Source of the DNA: Norana najaformis
Lineage: Eukaryota > Annelida > Clitellata > Crassiclitellata > Hormogastridae
Direction of reading: 5' to 3'
DNA: 64,000 bases
Assembly: GCA_964023275.1 (NCBI GenBank)
Contig: OZ029913.1
Location: 57,321,358 to 57,385,357, forward strand
A program made the position numbers and the translations under genes. Positions 60,201 to 64,000 of this stretch are shown here, one piece after another. Under the pieces are notes generated by a model. That model was not told where the DNA came from, made no database searches, and was given only the letters and a program-made list of their open reading frames with translations. Each line of letters opens with the position of its first letter. Position 1 is the first letter of the stretch.

Positions 60201-63200
60201 TGTTAACACGTCCCTCGTGTGCTCTGTGTTTTTTGGCCTATGTTTGCCGCGCCATTTATAAAAAATTGGCACGTGGCCAATGTGTTAAAAGTACCTATAA
60301 ATATCAAGAGTCTTGATACATGCATACATAAATGCTTACATGCATGCATAAAAACATACTTGTATATGTACATACATAGTTGTTGTCCAGGTGAATAAAG
60401 TGAGGCATAAACTTTGAAAATCTTCTTGAGTTCAGAGTTGGATTAATTAGTGCCTTGAATGCAAGGTAGAGATTACCAATTTCATATGATGTGATCTGCT
60501 GATAAAGGGATGAAAAGCTTAGGGTTTAGTCTCACCATTTGTTTCATAATTACTATTCTAGTTGAGACAATGAATGTGGCCAGTATATCTTCTAATGCAG
60601 CCTCTGTGCAGACCGCTGTGTTGTGAAACAAACTGGAGAACTTGGTTGTACTGTCAGAAAAAGAAGAAGAGGAGGAGGAGGAGGGGAAGGAGAAGAAGCA
60701 GAAGAAGAGTTCCTTAAGCTGATCCATAGAGGCAGCCATGGGTATGGAGTGTTAGTGACTTCACTTTTCTTAGCCTTGGCGTATGAAGGTGGGTGGCCAG
60801 CCCTCTCCCTTGCCACCTGATCTTCCCATTGACAGTGTACGGCCAATGTACTCATTGTATTTGAGTTTGCTAAGGGAGACAAGTTGAGTTGAAATCTTGA
60901 AACAAACTTCTACCCTGGTGATTGTAATGTAAAGAAACCAATAAATACTGTCTGCTTGTGTTGAATAGGTGACAAATATATGCAAAGATCATCAGGCAGA
61001 ACTTGACCTTGATCGTGAAGCCAGAAAATGGGCTACAAAAATTGCACGAGAAAATCGAATGATACGCAGGACTATGAAGACTATGAGCTTGCTAAAAGAA
61101 GAGAAGAACAAAGTATAATAGATTATAAAAGGATTCTAATCTAATCAGATCTAACTGAAGATTTAAATCATGCCAGTTTATTCTGAGAAGTTAAATCCAA
61201 CTGCACTGTAAGTTTAACTTAATTAAATCTAAACGGAAAACTTCTGTCACCACTGGTCACATTTTGAGTAAAACTGATAGATGAACCTAAATTTGGTTTA
61301 ATAATAATAATAATTTAATTATAATAATTCTTATTATTAATAATAATAATTCTTATTATTATTATTATAACAATACTAATAACACAATTTATTTAACGCT
61401 GTAGCACAGCCGAGGCAGAAGAAAAGGGCGCTGTGCATGAGTTCTAAAGTCAATAAACTGTCATAAGATATCTTAAAAAGATATGTCATCTTATTTGCGT
61501 GTTTTGTTTGAAGACTATCAGCTCCTCAACAGAATATTTAGTCAGCGCAACGTATGCTGCATCTGAAGTAAAACTGGAAGAAGAAAGAAGTAATTTGAGA
61601 TTGGCCGAAGTAAGTGACTGGTGTCGTATTCTTTCTTTTATGTCTAAGTAAAATTTTGGGACATTGTGAAACAGTTTTTGAATGAAATGAAACAGATAAA
61701 ATGTATGAAATTCCCATTAAGTCAGAAGATGTTTTGGGCAATTTTTCTCACTGTGGGGATGGGAGATGTAAATTGTTATTTCTTGTTTTTACATTACATG
61801 TTCCTTGCTCATCTTTGGCTAGTGCATGTTCACAGTTGCTGGTCATTCTGTCTGGAATTTTCCCTGTACTCACTCTTGTACTAAACCTATATTTTGCTCT
61901 AAGCAATGAAATTACCTCTTCCTGTCTTCGTATTCTTAACATTTGTTGTTGCCATCCTGTAAAACACACTTCTGAGACATTCTAAAGTTTGCTTTATCGA
62001 ATTTCGATTGTATGTTGTAATGGTAGCAAGAGATCTAAGTACTGTTGGTCTAATTAATTTAGCAGGAAAAATAACTATGGTATTTCAGAGGTGAGTTTGA
62101 ACAAAACCAATTCAAAATAAAAATGATATAATATGCAGAGTATAGCAACAAACTTCAGGGATGTGAAAATATAGGGACAAGATCACGTAGAAGTCTAAAT
62201 TTTGGCACAGACAGTTAGATATTGGATCAGTGCACAAACATGAAAAATTTAGTTATACTGACAAAATAAAAGGTTGAAAACAAACATTTGGACAAAATAC
62301 AAGGACAGATAAGAAGAAGTGTTGTCCTCACAAGGCAGGCATGAGGACGAAGTGCTAACGACTTCATTTTGCTTAACCTTGGCATATAGGAGCAGATGGC
62401 CAGTCCTCTCCCTTGCTGTCTGATCTTCCCACTGACAGTGTACAGTCAGTGCACTCATTTTATAGCTGAGTTGACTAGGGGGCACAAGTGGAGTAGAAAT
62501 CTCAAAACCTCTGTCTGCATGGGAGGGAATTTGAACCTTTGACCTCTTGGTTGACCTTGACATCTTAGTCCAGCATGCTAACAGAATAAAACTGAAAATG
62601 GACGAATGAAATGATGAAACATAACTGCTCTTAAACCAGGAATTTTTTTTAGGAGACTATGAGTTTTAATCATTTAATAATTTTAATTTTAATTGTGAAA
62701 CTCTTCTGTTGTTTACAGACAGGAAAGGCCAAAGCTGAAGCGAGAATAGAGGCGTTACGAGAAGGAGGGGTTGAAGTTGATGTCTGGTTGAACAGTGCAA
62801 ATGCAGATACGGCCTTGGATGACGATGAAACAAGTGAAGGAAGCGCAAAGACTGGTGCCACTAAGGTAATGATTATGGGGGGTGTCATGGCACACTTTTG
62901 TAAGTGACTGGGTAAAACCGGGAGATATGTGTGACTAGAGTGAGATGTATGTAAGTAAGTATGTATGTATATATGCATGTACGTGTGTTTATGTATGTAT
63001 GTATGTGTTTGTGCATGTATGTATGTACCTAGGCACTTAATACAGCATCTTTTAAGGTGCTGATGAAAGCTAGAGTGAGATGTATGTGTATACTTGTATG
63101 TGTGTATGGTTGTATGTATATGTGATACATGTATTTATGTATGTGTTTGTATATGTATTCATGTATGTGTTTAAGTATCTAGACGCTTAATACGTCACCT

Positions 63201-64000
63201 TTTTACGTGCCTCATAGAAGCGATGGTGCCAAGATAAAACTTGGACTAGAGTAAGGTGTAGGAAGCCTAGGTGAGGAATTTTTAAACTAAAAACTTCATT
63301 GATCTTGTTTTCACTAACAGAAATTACGGTCAATCATTGACGCTCCCAAGTGGCTTTACCGAGTAGTTTTATTGTAGGAAATCAACTAAAAATATCATAG
63401 AAAATATCATAAACCAACCGCTAGCCCAACAACTAACCGCCACTATATAAATACTATAGACTACAGTTTGACTTTATGCATTGAACCTACATTGGTATGC
63501 CTATACAAAATGCACACTGCAAAGGGGTCACACTTCATTGACTTTTTATGCAACAAGCCTATTAACATAAGTAGTAAATAAATCACATTAGCTGCGGAAC
63601 TCTGTGCACAGATGGCTTGAACAGTTAGGGTTAGGGCCTCTGCATGTGACATGTGTATATAGTTATGCATGCACACAAGGGCCTTGGCAGCTGATTGGTC
63701 AGAGCGCTTGGCTTCTAACGTGGGGAGTACGGGTTCGAGCCTCTGCTTGGAAGGTCATGGTGTAGGGACCTTATGCAAGTCCTTCACTCACAGTTGCTCA
63801 GGAGTGCCGTATATTGATGTTTAGACGTTAGATAGTGGCACTTGATAAAATACAAATACAAGTGGAAACTGAGTGTGTGCGTTAATTTTTCTTTGACTGG
63901 AGAATTCAGCCCGGCGGTTGCAGCATGCTGAATCAACCGATGACGTGGTCGCCAGCGTGTATTCACAAGTTGGGGATCATCTCATTTGCAGGAGCGATTC
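32338..64000 (+). CDS. FCHSD / Nervous wreck orthologue (F-BAR domain), 13 exons seen, 3' incomplete
   Basis: Coding exons at 32338-32406, 37097-37185, 39337-39382, 45948-46042, 51463-51607, 53054-53190, 54244-54307, 55520-55648, 56771-56893, 58862-58957, 60969-61112, 61514-61609 and 62719-62865 join in one frame (460 codons). They cover the FCH/F-BAR region and the following helical segment of FCHSD1/2 and Drosophila Nervous wreck: QQKFQQDLDLLDDLR, LFMRQRAVIEKVYAQ, AANAHLHRYY, EARKWATKIARE and KAEARIEALREGGVEVDVWL. These proteins bend membranes through the F-BAR dimer and recruit WASP and intersectin/Dap160 through two SH3 domains, acting in endocytosis and receptor traffic at synapses. The SH3 domains lie past the window. 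All introns are GT-AG except intron 9 (GC-AG). Confidence 0.9.
32407..35385 (+). other. FCHSD intron 1, first part
   Basis: No gene or clear mobile element seen. Around 34490-34600 there are two near copies of GGGGGTCAATGCCAAATGCGG-like sequence. Confidence 0.4.
35390..35675 (+). mobile_element. tRNA-derived SINE, family A
   Basis: Head TAGTCTAGTGGTTATTATGG, B-box AGGTTCAAATCC, central ACACTGTCAGTGGGAAG, body AATGAAGTCGCTAACACTTC and CTTCTTCTTCTT tail. In FCHSD intron 1. Confidence 0.85.
35740..36085 (+). mobile_element. CR1/L2-like LINE 3' end
   Basis: The end of the coding part reads FAFHSKLKTFLF-like in a broken frame (CACTCAAAACTCAAAACATTCC at 35820). It is followed by the shared tail blocks seen at 28165 and 39740, ending GTAGAAATCTTGGAATTACG. 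Confidence 0.7.
36555..36612 (+). repeat. Partial dispersed repeat
   Basis: AACTTCTAATGTGCTGGTGTCTAATGCACAAGGCATTAACTGATGGCAC-type segment, related to 30500-30560. Confidence 0.5.
36640..36825 (+). mobile_element. tRNA-derived SINE, family B (best tRNA-like head)
   Basis: GGTAGCCAATTGGTTAGAGC (A box) and GGTTTGAGCCTC (B box) are correctly spaced for an RNA polymerase III promoter. The family body ends GATAGTGGCACTTAATAAATG. Confidence 0.87.
37097..37185 (+). CDS. FCHSD exon 2
   Basis: Acceptor GATTTTTTAG, donor GTTTGA. It codes for SALKSVQLDHCNKLQQKFQQ and DLDLLDDLR, helix 1 of the F-BAR domain (compare 'L..iQ.eq..KLQ.k.q.e.dLLeD.r'). Confidence 0.85.
37270..37500 (+). mobile_element. CR1-like LINE C-terminal fragment
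   Basis: The frame reads LWRFLPVSVHFVSFVMSFKS then RLKFHLF, matching 'LWNSLP.svR...sl.sFKsrLKthLF' at the end of CR1-type polymerases. It is followed by a degenerate tail. Confidence 0.65.
37965..37985. repeat. TA microsatellite
   Basis: Alternating TA tract in FCHSD intron 2. Confidence 0.9.
38865..39095. repeat. Imperfect tandem repeat, about 65-115 bp
   Basis: Three copies of a unit containing AGCCAAGATAATAAATAGCCAC and GTGCTG.TGTGTCAT..TTGTTG-type segments (at about 38873, 38970 and 39058). Confidence 0.6.
39337..39382 (+). CDS. FCHSD exon 3
   Basis: Acceptor TCTGTTTGTAG, donor GTGAGT. It completes Arg from exon 2 and codes for LFMRQRAVIEKVYAQ, the 'R..a.iE..YAq' signature of FCH domains. 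Confidence 0.9.
39485..39990 (+). mobile_element. CR1/L2-like LINE C-terminus and 3' end
   Basis: A broken frame carries WNELLLE and FH.KLKTFK-type blocks (39625-39750). The 3' tail blocks shared with 28165 and 35740 follow, ending GCAGAAATCTCAAGATTATG. Confidence 0.65.
40010..40360 (+). mobile_element. Degenerate CR1-like LINE fragment
   Basis: CAGATTCATTGGCTTCCTGTTGA encodes IHWLPV, the 'LHWLPV..Ri.fKi' block preceding the end of CR1-type polymerases. Further match is poor. Confidence 0.5.
40715..40865 (+). mobile_element. tRNA-derived SINE, family B (truncated)
   Basis: ATGGTAGCCAGTTGGTTAGAGCGCTC and GAGTTCAAGCCTCC head, then GGGACCTTCAGCAAGTCCTTCC. The 3' third is missing or diverged. 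Confidence 0.75.
41030..44035. repeat. 3-kb minisatellite, 44-bp unit, with higher-order repeats
   Basis: About 65 units of the form ATGTGGCATCTGGAGCAAGT followed by GGTGACTTCAGCTGAACTTTTGTT. Variants (CACCTGG/CATCTGG, CAGTTG/CAGCTG, TTATG/TTTTG/TAATG, and a GCAATTTTTGACTTC unit) recur in the same order. A marker segment GATCCTGATCTTATGATTTG occurs at about 41107, 41360, 41968 and 42839, the last two 871 bp apart, showing duplication of a block of about 20 units. The array lies in FCHSD intron 3 between exons at 39337 and 45948. Forty-four is not a multiple of three and stops occur in all frames, so it is non-coding. Confidence 0.97.
44305..44580 (+). mobile_element. tRNA-derived SINE, family A
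   Basis: Head TATTCTTGTGGTTAGTGTGCTGG, then GGTTCTAATCC, body TGAGATTTCAGCTCCAGTTG and GACATAGCTAACACTTC, and CTTCTTCTTCTT tail. In FCHSD intron 3. Confidence 0.8.
45215..45400 (+). mobile_element. tRNA-derived SINE, family B (diverged)
   Basis: GTAGCCAACTGGTTAATTG, GCAGGTTTCAAGCCTC, GGGACCTTGAGCAAGTCCTTC and AGATAGAAGCACTTATTTA in family order. Confidence 0.75.
45415..45630 (-). mobile_element. tRNA-derived SINE, family C
   Basis: The reverse complement starts GGGACGCAGTGGTGTAGTGG and TCTGG.TGGTGCCTCGTAACC, then a B-box-like segment and a body (AAGCCACTGCATAGTGATC, GGAAGGCAACGGGAAACCAC). It matches 57345-57575 (plus). Confidence 0.85.
45790..45825. repeat. GATGAT microsatellite
   Basis: GATGATGATGATGACGATGATGATG in FCHSD intron 3. 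Confidence 0.85.
45948..46042 (+). CDS. FCHSD exon 4
   Basis: Acceptor TTGTTGTTTTAG, donor GTACGT. It codes for SLCKLVQQYLVKRPFPARNS and GDLENADSPANK. In FCHSD2 the same position has a KLASQYLKRDWP-type segment. Phase 0 in, phase 2 out. Confidence 0.88.
46185..46480 (+). mobile_element. tRNA-derived SINE, family D (longest copy)
   Basis: Head GTCTGTTTGGCTAGCATGCTGG, B-box-like GCAGGTTTGTGCC, body GAGAACACATGACTCTGTCACC, GCTGGGAAGTAAACGGCAAG and GGACCTTGGGATTCATCTGTTG, ending at an ACTTTACTTTGT tandem (46468-46525). Confidence 0.75.
46845..47000 (+). mobile_element. tRNA-derived SINE, family H
   Basis: GGTTAGCTGCACTGGTTGGATTG, CAAGGCACCTCTGGGTCGG, GATCGTGGGGTATTTGAGAG and GAGGACTTTAAATGGCATG align with the copy at 31285. 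Confidence 0.6.
47880..48010 (+). other. FCHSD intron 4 spacer
   Basis: Between SINE copies and the pyrimidine tract (47000-48175) nothing coding was recognised. TAACATGAATTCTGATATGGCTC at about 47880 resembles segments at 12530 and 44690, so a low-copy repeat is likely. Confidence 0.4.
48180..48345. repeat. TCTG/TCTC/TTTC polypyrimidine microsatellite
   Basis: Runs of CTGTCTGTCTGT and TCTCTCTTTCTT. The cysteine/leucine/serine-rich open frames here are artefacts. Confidence 0.92.
49290..49425 (+). mobile_element. CR1/L2-like LINE 3' end (short)
   Basis: CGCTTGAAGACCTTCTTATTT encodes RLKTFLF, the usual end block of CR1-type polymerases. It is followed by GGGCCGGGAGCGCC and a GGCGCTTTATAAATTTTCG tail with TACA repeats. 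Confidence 0.6.
49960..50015 (+). repeat. Short dispersed repeat (third copy)
   Basis: TTTTTCTATAGCCTCGACCC and AGCTCATTTTTCAGTGAA as at 18335 and 31975. Confidence 0.5.
50225..50570 (+). repeat. LINE-tail-like repeat with internal duplication
   Basis: TTGTAATTGTAATTTGAGATTTATAAAGTGCC and GATAAACTCA resemble 28815-28880. At 50380-50545 the segment CCTCGTAAGAACCTC.CAAAG..AGTGCTGGTGCTTT occurs twice. Confidence 0.55.
50571..51462 (+). other. FCHSD intron 4, last part
   Basis: No element recognised, apart from a G/A-rich stretch at 50930-51005. Confidence 0.4.
51463..51607 (+). CDS. FCHSD exon 5
   Basis: Acceptor GGTCTTTTTCAG, donor GTAAGC. It codes for TLLEVWKNVLDETRNVAMVR and LAAAETYIQKISEQCKQVRA, F-BAR helix 2 (compare 'vWk..l..t...a..r......i...i'). 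Confidence 0.92.
51608..53053 (+). other. FCHSD intron 5
   Basis: No mobile element recognised with confidence. A LINE-tail-like piece near 52545-52620 (GCGCTTCTGATAAGTTTATC with AATTACGATT) is likely. Confidence 0.4.
53054..53190 (+). CDS. FCHSD exon 6
   Basis: Acceptor ATGCTTAACGCAG, donor GTAAAC. It codes for VFDELNNLQKDIVLSLQEMN and KSQKVYREEEHIAYDARVKA, F-BAR helix 3. K..Y...E..a..Ar.K is the conserved pattern. Phase 2 out. Confidence 0.93.
53375..53640. repeat. ACAT (TACA) microsatellite
   Basis: Long imperfect CATACATACATA tract. Tyr/Met/Cys-rich open frames on both strands are artefacts. Confidence 0.95.
54244..54307 (+). CDS. FCHSD exon 7
   Basis: Acceptor TTGTTTCTGTTAG, donor GTATTT. 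It codes for KVKNKSIGRFTSLAKLQQQS with SK. A short exon, but phase 2 in and 0 out join its neighbours. Confidence 0.85.
54905..54945. repeat. ATT/GTT microsatellite
   Basis: TATTATTATTATTGTTGTTGTTG in FCHSD intron 7. Confidence 0.85.
55330..55420 (+). repeat. Dispersed repeat shared with 24610-24725
   Basis: GGGATTTTCCCCAGACGG, then GCTGGACTAG and AAAGGATAGGCTGGTT in the same order. Confidence 0.55.
55520..55648 (+). CDS. FCHSD exon 8
   Basis: Acceptor TTTTTGGGAACAG, donor GTAAGA. It codes for MNARVEACEVKSTAARNEYV and LNLRAANAHLHRYYTVDIPD. The 'AR.eY.l.l.aaNah..rYy..dlp.l' block is the most typical stretch of the F-BAR domain of this family. Confidence 0.95.
55690..55750. repeat. AAT/AGT trinucleotide microsatellite
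   Basis: AATAATAATAGTAGTAGT and AATAATAATAATAACAAT. A second AAT tract lies at 55845-55885. Confidence 0.9.
56275..56535 (-). mobile_element. tRNA-derived SINE, family D
   Basis: The reverse complement reads GGCCCAGTGGTCTATCGGTAGC, a B-box-like GGTTGTGGGTTCGACA, then CTTGGGCAAGTTGTTTGCGC and GCTGGGAAGTAATTGGCAAG, as in 46185. Confidence 0.75.
56771..56893 (+). CDS. FCHSD exon 9 (GC donor)
   Basis: Acceptor TTTTTGGATCAG. It codes for VLDGEYFDVWKHFLTLFTTT and ELQCSSAVTQCFGRVATDVN. The donor is AAG followed by GCAAGT, a GC-AG intron with an otherwise perfect U1 match. Reading across to exon 10 keeps the frame and the homology. Confidence 0.93.
57015..57260. repeat. 36-bp tandem repeat
   Basis: Units CTAACTGCATACTCATTC and CTAACTGCATTTTCACTG alternate, about six to seven times. 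The period is divisible by three, so the minus strand stays open with a 12-residue repeat (VRNEYAVSSENA). It lies within FCHSD intron 9 and is not considered a gene. Confidence 0.92.
57345..57575 (+). mobile_element. tRNA-derived SINE, family C
   Basis: GACGTGGTGGTGTAGTGGTTCGG (A-box-like), CGGAGGGTCGCGGGTATCAAA (B-box-like), body AAGCCACTGCGTAGCGACC and GGAAGGCAACGGGAAACCAC, ending ATCATCATCATC. Confidence 0.87.
58015..58135. repeat. GATACAATACAATTGAAATTT tandem repeat
   Basis: Five imperfect units of about 20-22 bp. Confidence 0.9.
58245..58540 (+). mobile_element. tRNA-derived SINE, family A (well preserved)
   Basis: Head ATAGCATGCTGGACTGTCAA, B-box GGGGTTCAAATCCTC, central ACCGTACACTGTCAGTGGGAG, GACTGGCCACCCGG, AATGAAGTCGCTAACATTTC and a CTTCTTCTTCT tail. 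In FCHSD intron 9. Confidence 0.88.
58720..58745. repeat. AAAT microsatellite
   Basis: AAATAAATAAATAAATAAAT tract. Confidence 0.9.
58862..58957 (+). CDS. FCHSD exon 10
   Basis: Acceptor CTTTTGGTTTCAG, donor GTAAGC. It codes for VSRQYSTDIFMRENPVLTDT and LQYPFVPQDNDP, matching the 'v.rdy....F..e..vf..p..f.f.p.d.D' segment at the end of the FCHSD F-BAR domain. Confidence 0.93.
59264..60288. mobile_element. Non-autonomous piggyBac-like element (TTAA-bounded)
   Basis: The left end is TTAACACGCTGGACGCGAGG. The reverse complement of the right end starts TTAACACATTGGCCACGTGC. Both begin TTAACAC..TGG, and TTAA is the target site of piggyBac transposases. The interior holds three to four imperfect copies of a unit of about 200 bp: GGGACGTGT..ACACGTCCC-type palindrome, AGTAATAATTCCTGC, CATATACGATTATTTTGGACAC, TA repeats and ATGCCGAAGACTGAATG (about 59265, 59500 and 59860, with a part at 60193). 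No transposase gene is present. It lies in FCHSD intron 10. Confidence 0.65.
59423..59448. repeat. TA microsatellites inside the piggyBac-like element
   Basis: TA runs at 59423-59448, about 59609-59622 and 59836-59855 occupy the same position in each internal unit. Confidence 0.85.
60650..60930 (-). mobile_element. tRNA-derived SINE, family A
   Basis: The reverse complement carries ACACTGTCAATGGGAAGATC, GGCTGGCCACCCACC and AAGTGAAGTCACTAACACTCC, and a CTTCTTCTCCTTCCCC tail (seen as GAAGAAGAGG on plus). The head is damaged. Confidence 0.8.
60969..61112 (+). CDS. FCHSD exon 11
   Basis: Acceptor GTGTTGAATAG, donor GTATAA. It codes for VTNICKDHQAELDLDREARK and WATKIARENRMIRRTMKTMS; EARKWA..vAre is diagnostic for FCHSD proteins. 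Start of the coiled coil after the F-BAR fold. Confidence 0.93.
61300..61385. repeat. AAT/ATT microsatellite, partly inverted
   Basis: TAATAATAATAATTTAATTA followed by inverted ATTCTTATTATTAATAAT runs; it can fold back. Confidence 0.88.
61514..61609 (+). CDS. FCHSD exon 12
   Basis: Acceptor TTTTGTTTGAAG, donor GTAAGT. It codes for TISSSTEYLVSATYAASEVK and LEEERSNLRLAE, aligned with the 'eleqKideare.irkAE' coiled-coil part of FCHSD2. Phase 0 on both sides. Confidence 0.85.
62300..62585 (-). mobile_element. tRNA-derived SINE, family A
   Basis: The reverse complement shows the head (GTTAGCATGCTGGACTAAGA), GAGGTCAAAGGTTCAAATTCC, ACTGTACACTGTCAGTGGGA, GACTGGCCATCTGC and AATGAAGTCGTTAGCACTTC, with a CTTCTTCTT tail. 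Confidence 0.85.
62719..62865 (+). CDS. FCHSD exon 13
   Basis: Acceptor TGTTGTTTACAG, donor GTAATG. It codes for TGKAKAEARIEALREGGVEV and DVWLNSANADTALDDDE. The 'KaeARl..Lk..Gv.vd.WL' block is shared with FCHSD2 and precedes its first SH3 domain. Confidence 0.93.
62950..63160. repeat. GTAT/TGTATG microsatellite
   Basis: Imperfect GTATGTATGTATATGT runs, twice, with a related flank (AGAGTGAGATGTATGT) before each, so the whole stretch was duplicated. Confidence 0.85.
63675..63870 (+). mobile_element. tRNA-derived SINE, family B
   Basis: TTGGCAGCTGATTGGTCAGAGCGCTTGG, GGGTTCGAGCCTCTG, GGGACCTTATGCAAGTCCTTC and GATAGTGGCACTTGATAAA. Confidence 0.87.
63992..64000 (+). CDS. Probable FCHSD exon 14 (start only)
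   Basis: ATCTCATTTGCAG is a good acceptor and the window's last nine bases read ERF in phase 0, comparable to the ERW found in FCHSD2 after the coiled coil. The exon continues past the window. Confidence 0.45.

Noticed and set aside
63321-63378. FCHSD exon after AACAG near 63321
   Set aside because: The short frame (KLRSIIDAPKWLYRV) has no donor and no similarity to FCHSD proteins.

Overview
The window is intron-rich, repeat-rich nuclear DNA of an invertebrate animal. Introns are kilobases long with GT..AG borders. Several families of tRNA-derived SINEs are present, together with CR1/L2-like LINE fragments, a Penelope-like fragment, a Ty3/gypsy fragment, a piggyBac-like element and many micro- and minisatellites. 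Gene content (a Nervous wreck/FCHSD F-BAR protein, a polycystin-1-like sequence, a TLC-domain protein, a PARP-domain protein) is metazoan. A spiralian or another marine invertebrate would fit, but I cannot name the species from sequence alone.

Layout. 1-5.3 kb is intergenic or intronic, with a decayed Penelope-like element, a tandem repeat and nested SINE/LINE debris. At 5.30-5.56 kb (minus) lies the first coding exon of a TLC-domain membrane protein. A 173-bp near-perfect palindrome and a CR1-like fragment separate it from a divergently transcribed PARP gene (8109-16114, plus), which I resolve into nine phase-compatible exons coding for 513 residues: a PARP catalytic domain, a Ser/Lys-rich linker, an Ala/Thr/Ser/Gly linker and a C-terminal UBA-like domain. 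The third catalytic position appears to be Gln (H-Y-Q).

16-29.5 kb is mostly mobile DNA: a nearly full-length CR1-like LINE (minus, 20.15-23.1 kb), a 308-bp tandem duplication (23.86-24.48 kb) and a Ty3/gypsy gag-protease remnant (minus, 25.0-26.4 kb). Threaded through these are three small plus-strand exons (23562, 27777, 28015) with compatible phases from a gene I do not recognise. At 29.70-31.14 kb (minus) three exons of a polycystin-1-like gene (PLAT domain plus first membrane segments) keep good splice signals but carry several frame disruptions.

32.3-64 kb is dominated by one plus-strand gene, an FCHSD/Nervous wreck orthologue. Thirteen coding exons (460 residues in one continuous reading frame) give the F-BAR domain and the following coiled coil. 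The SH3 domains must lie beyond the right edge; a probable exon 14 starts at 63992. Its third intron holds a 3-kb 44-bp minisatellite with higher-order structure, intron 9 is a GC-AG intron, and intron 10 carries a piggyBac-like non-autonomous element bounded by TTAA.
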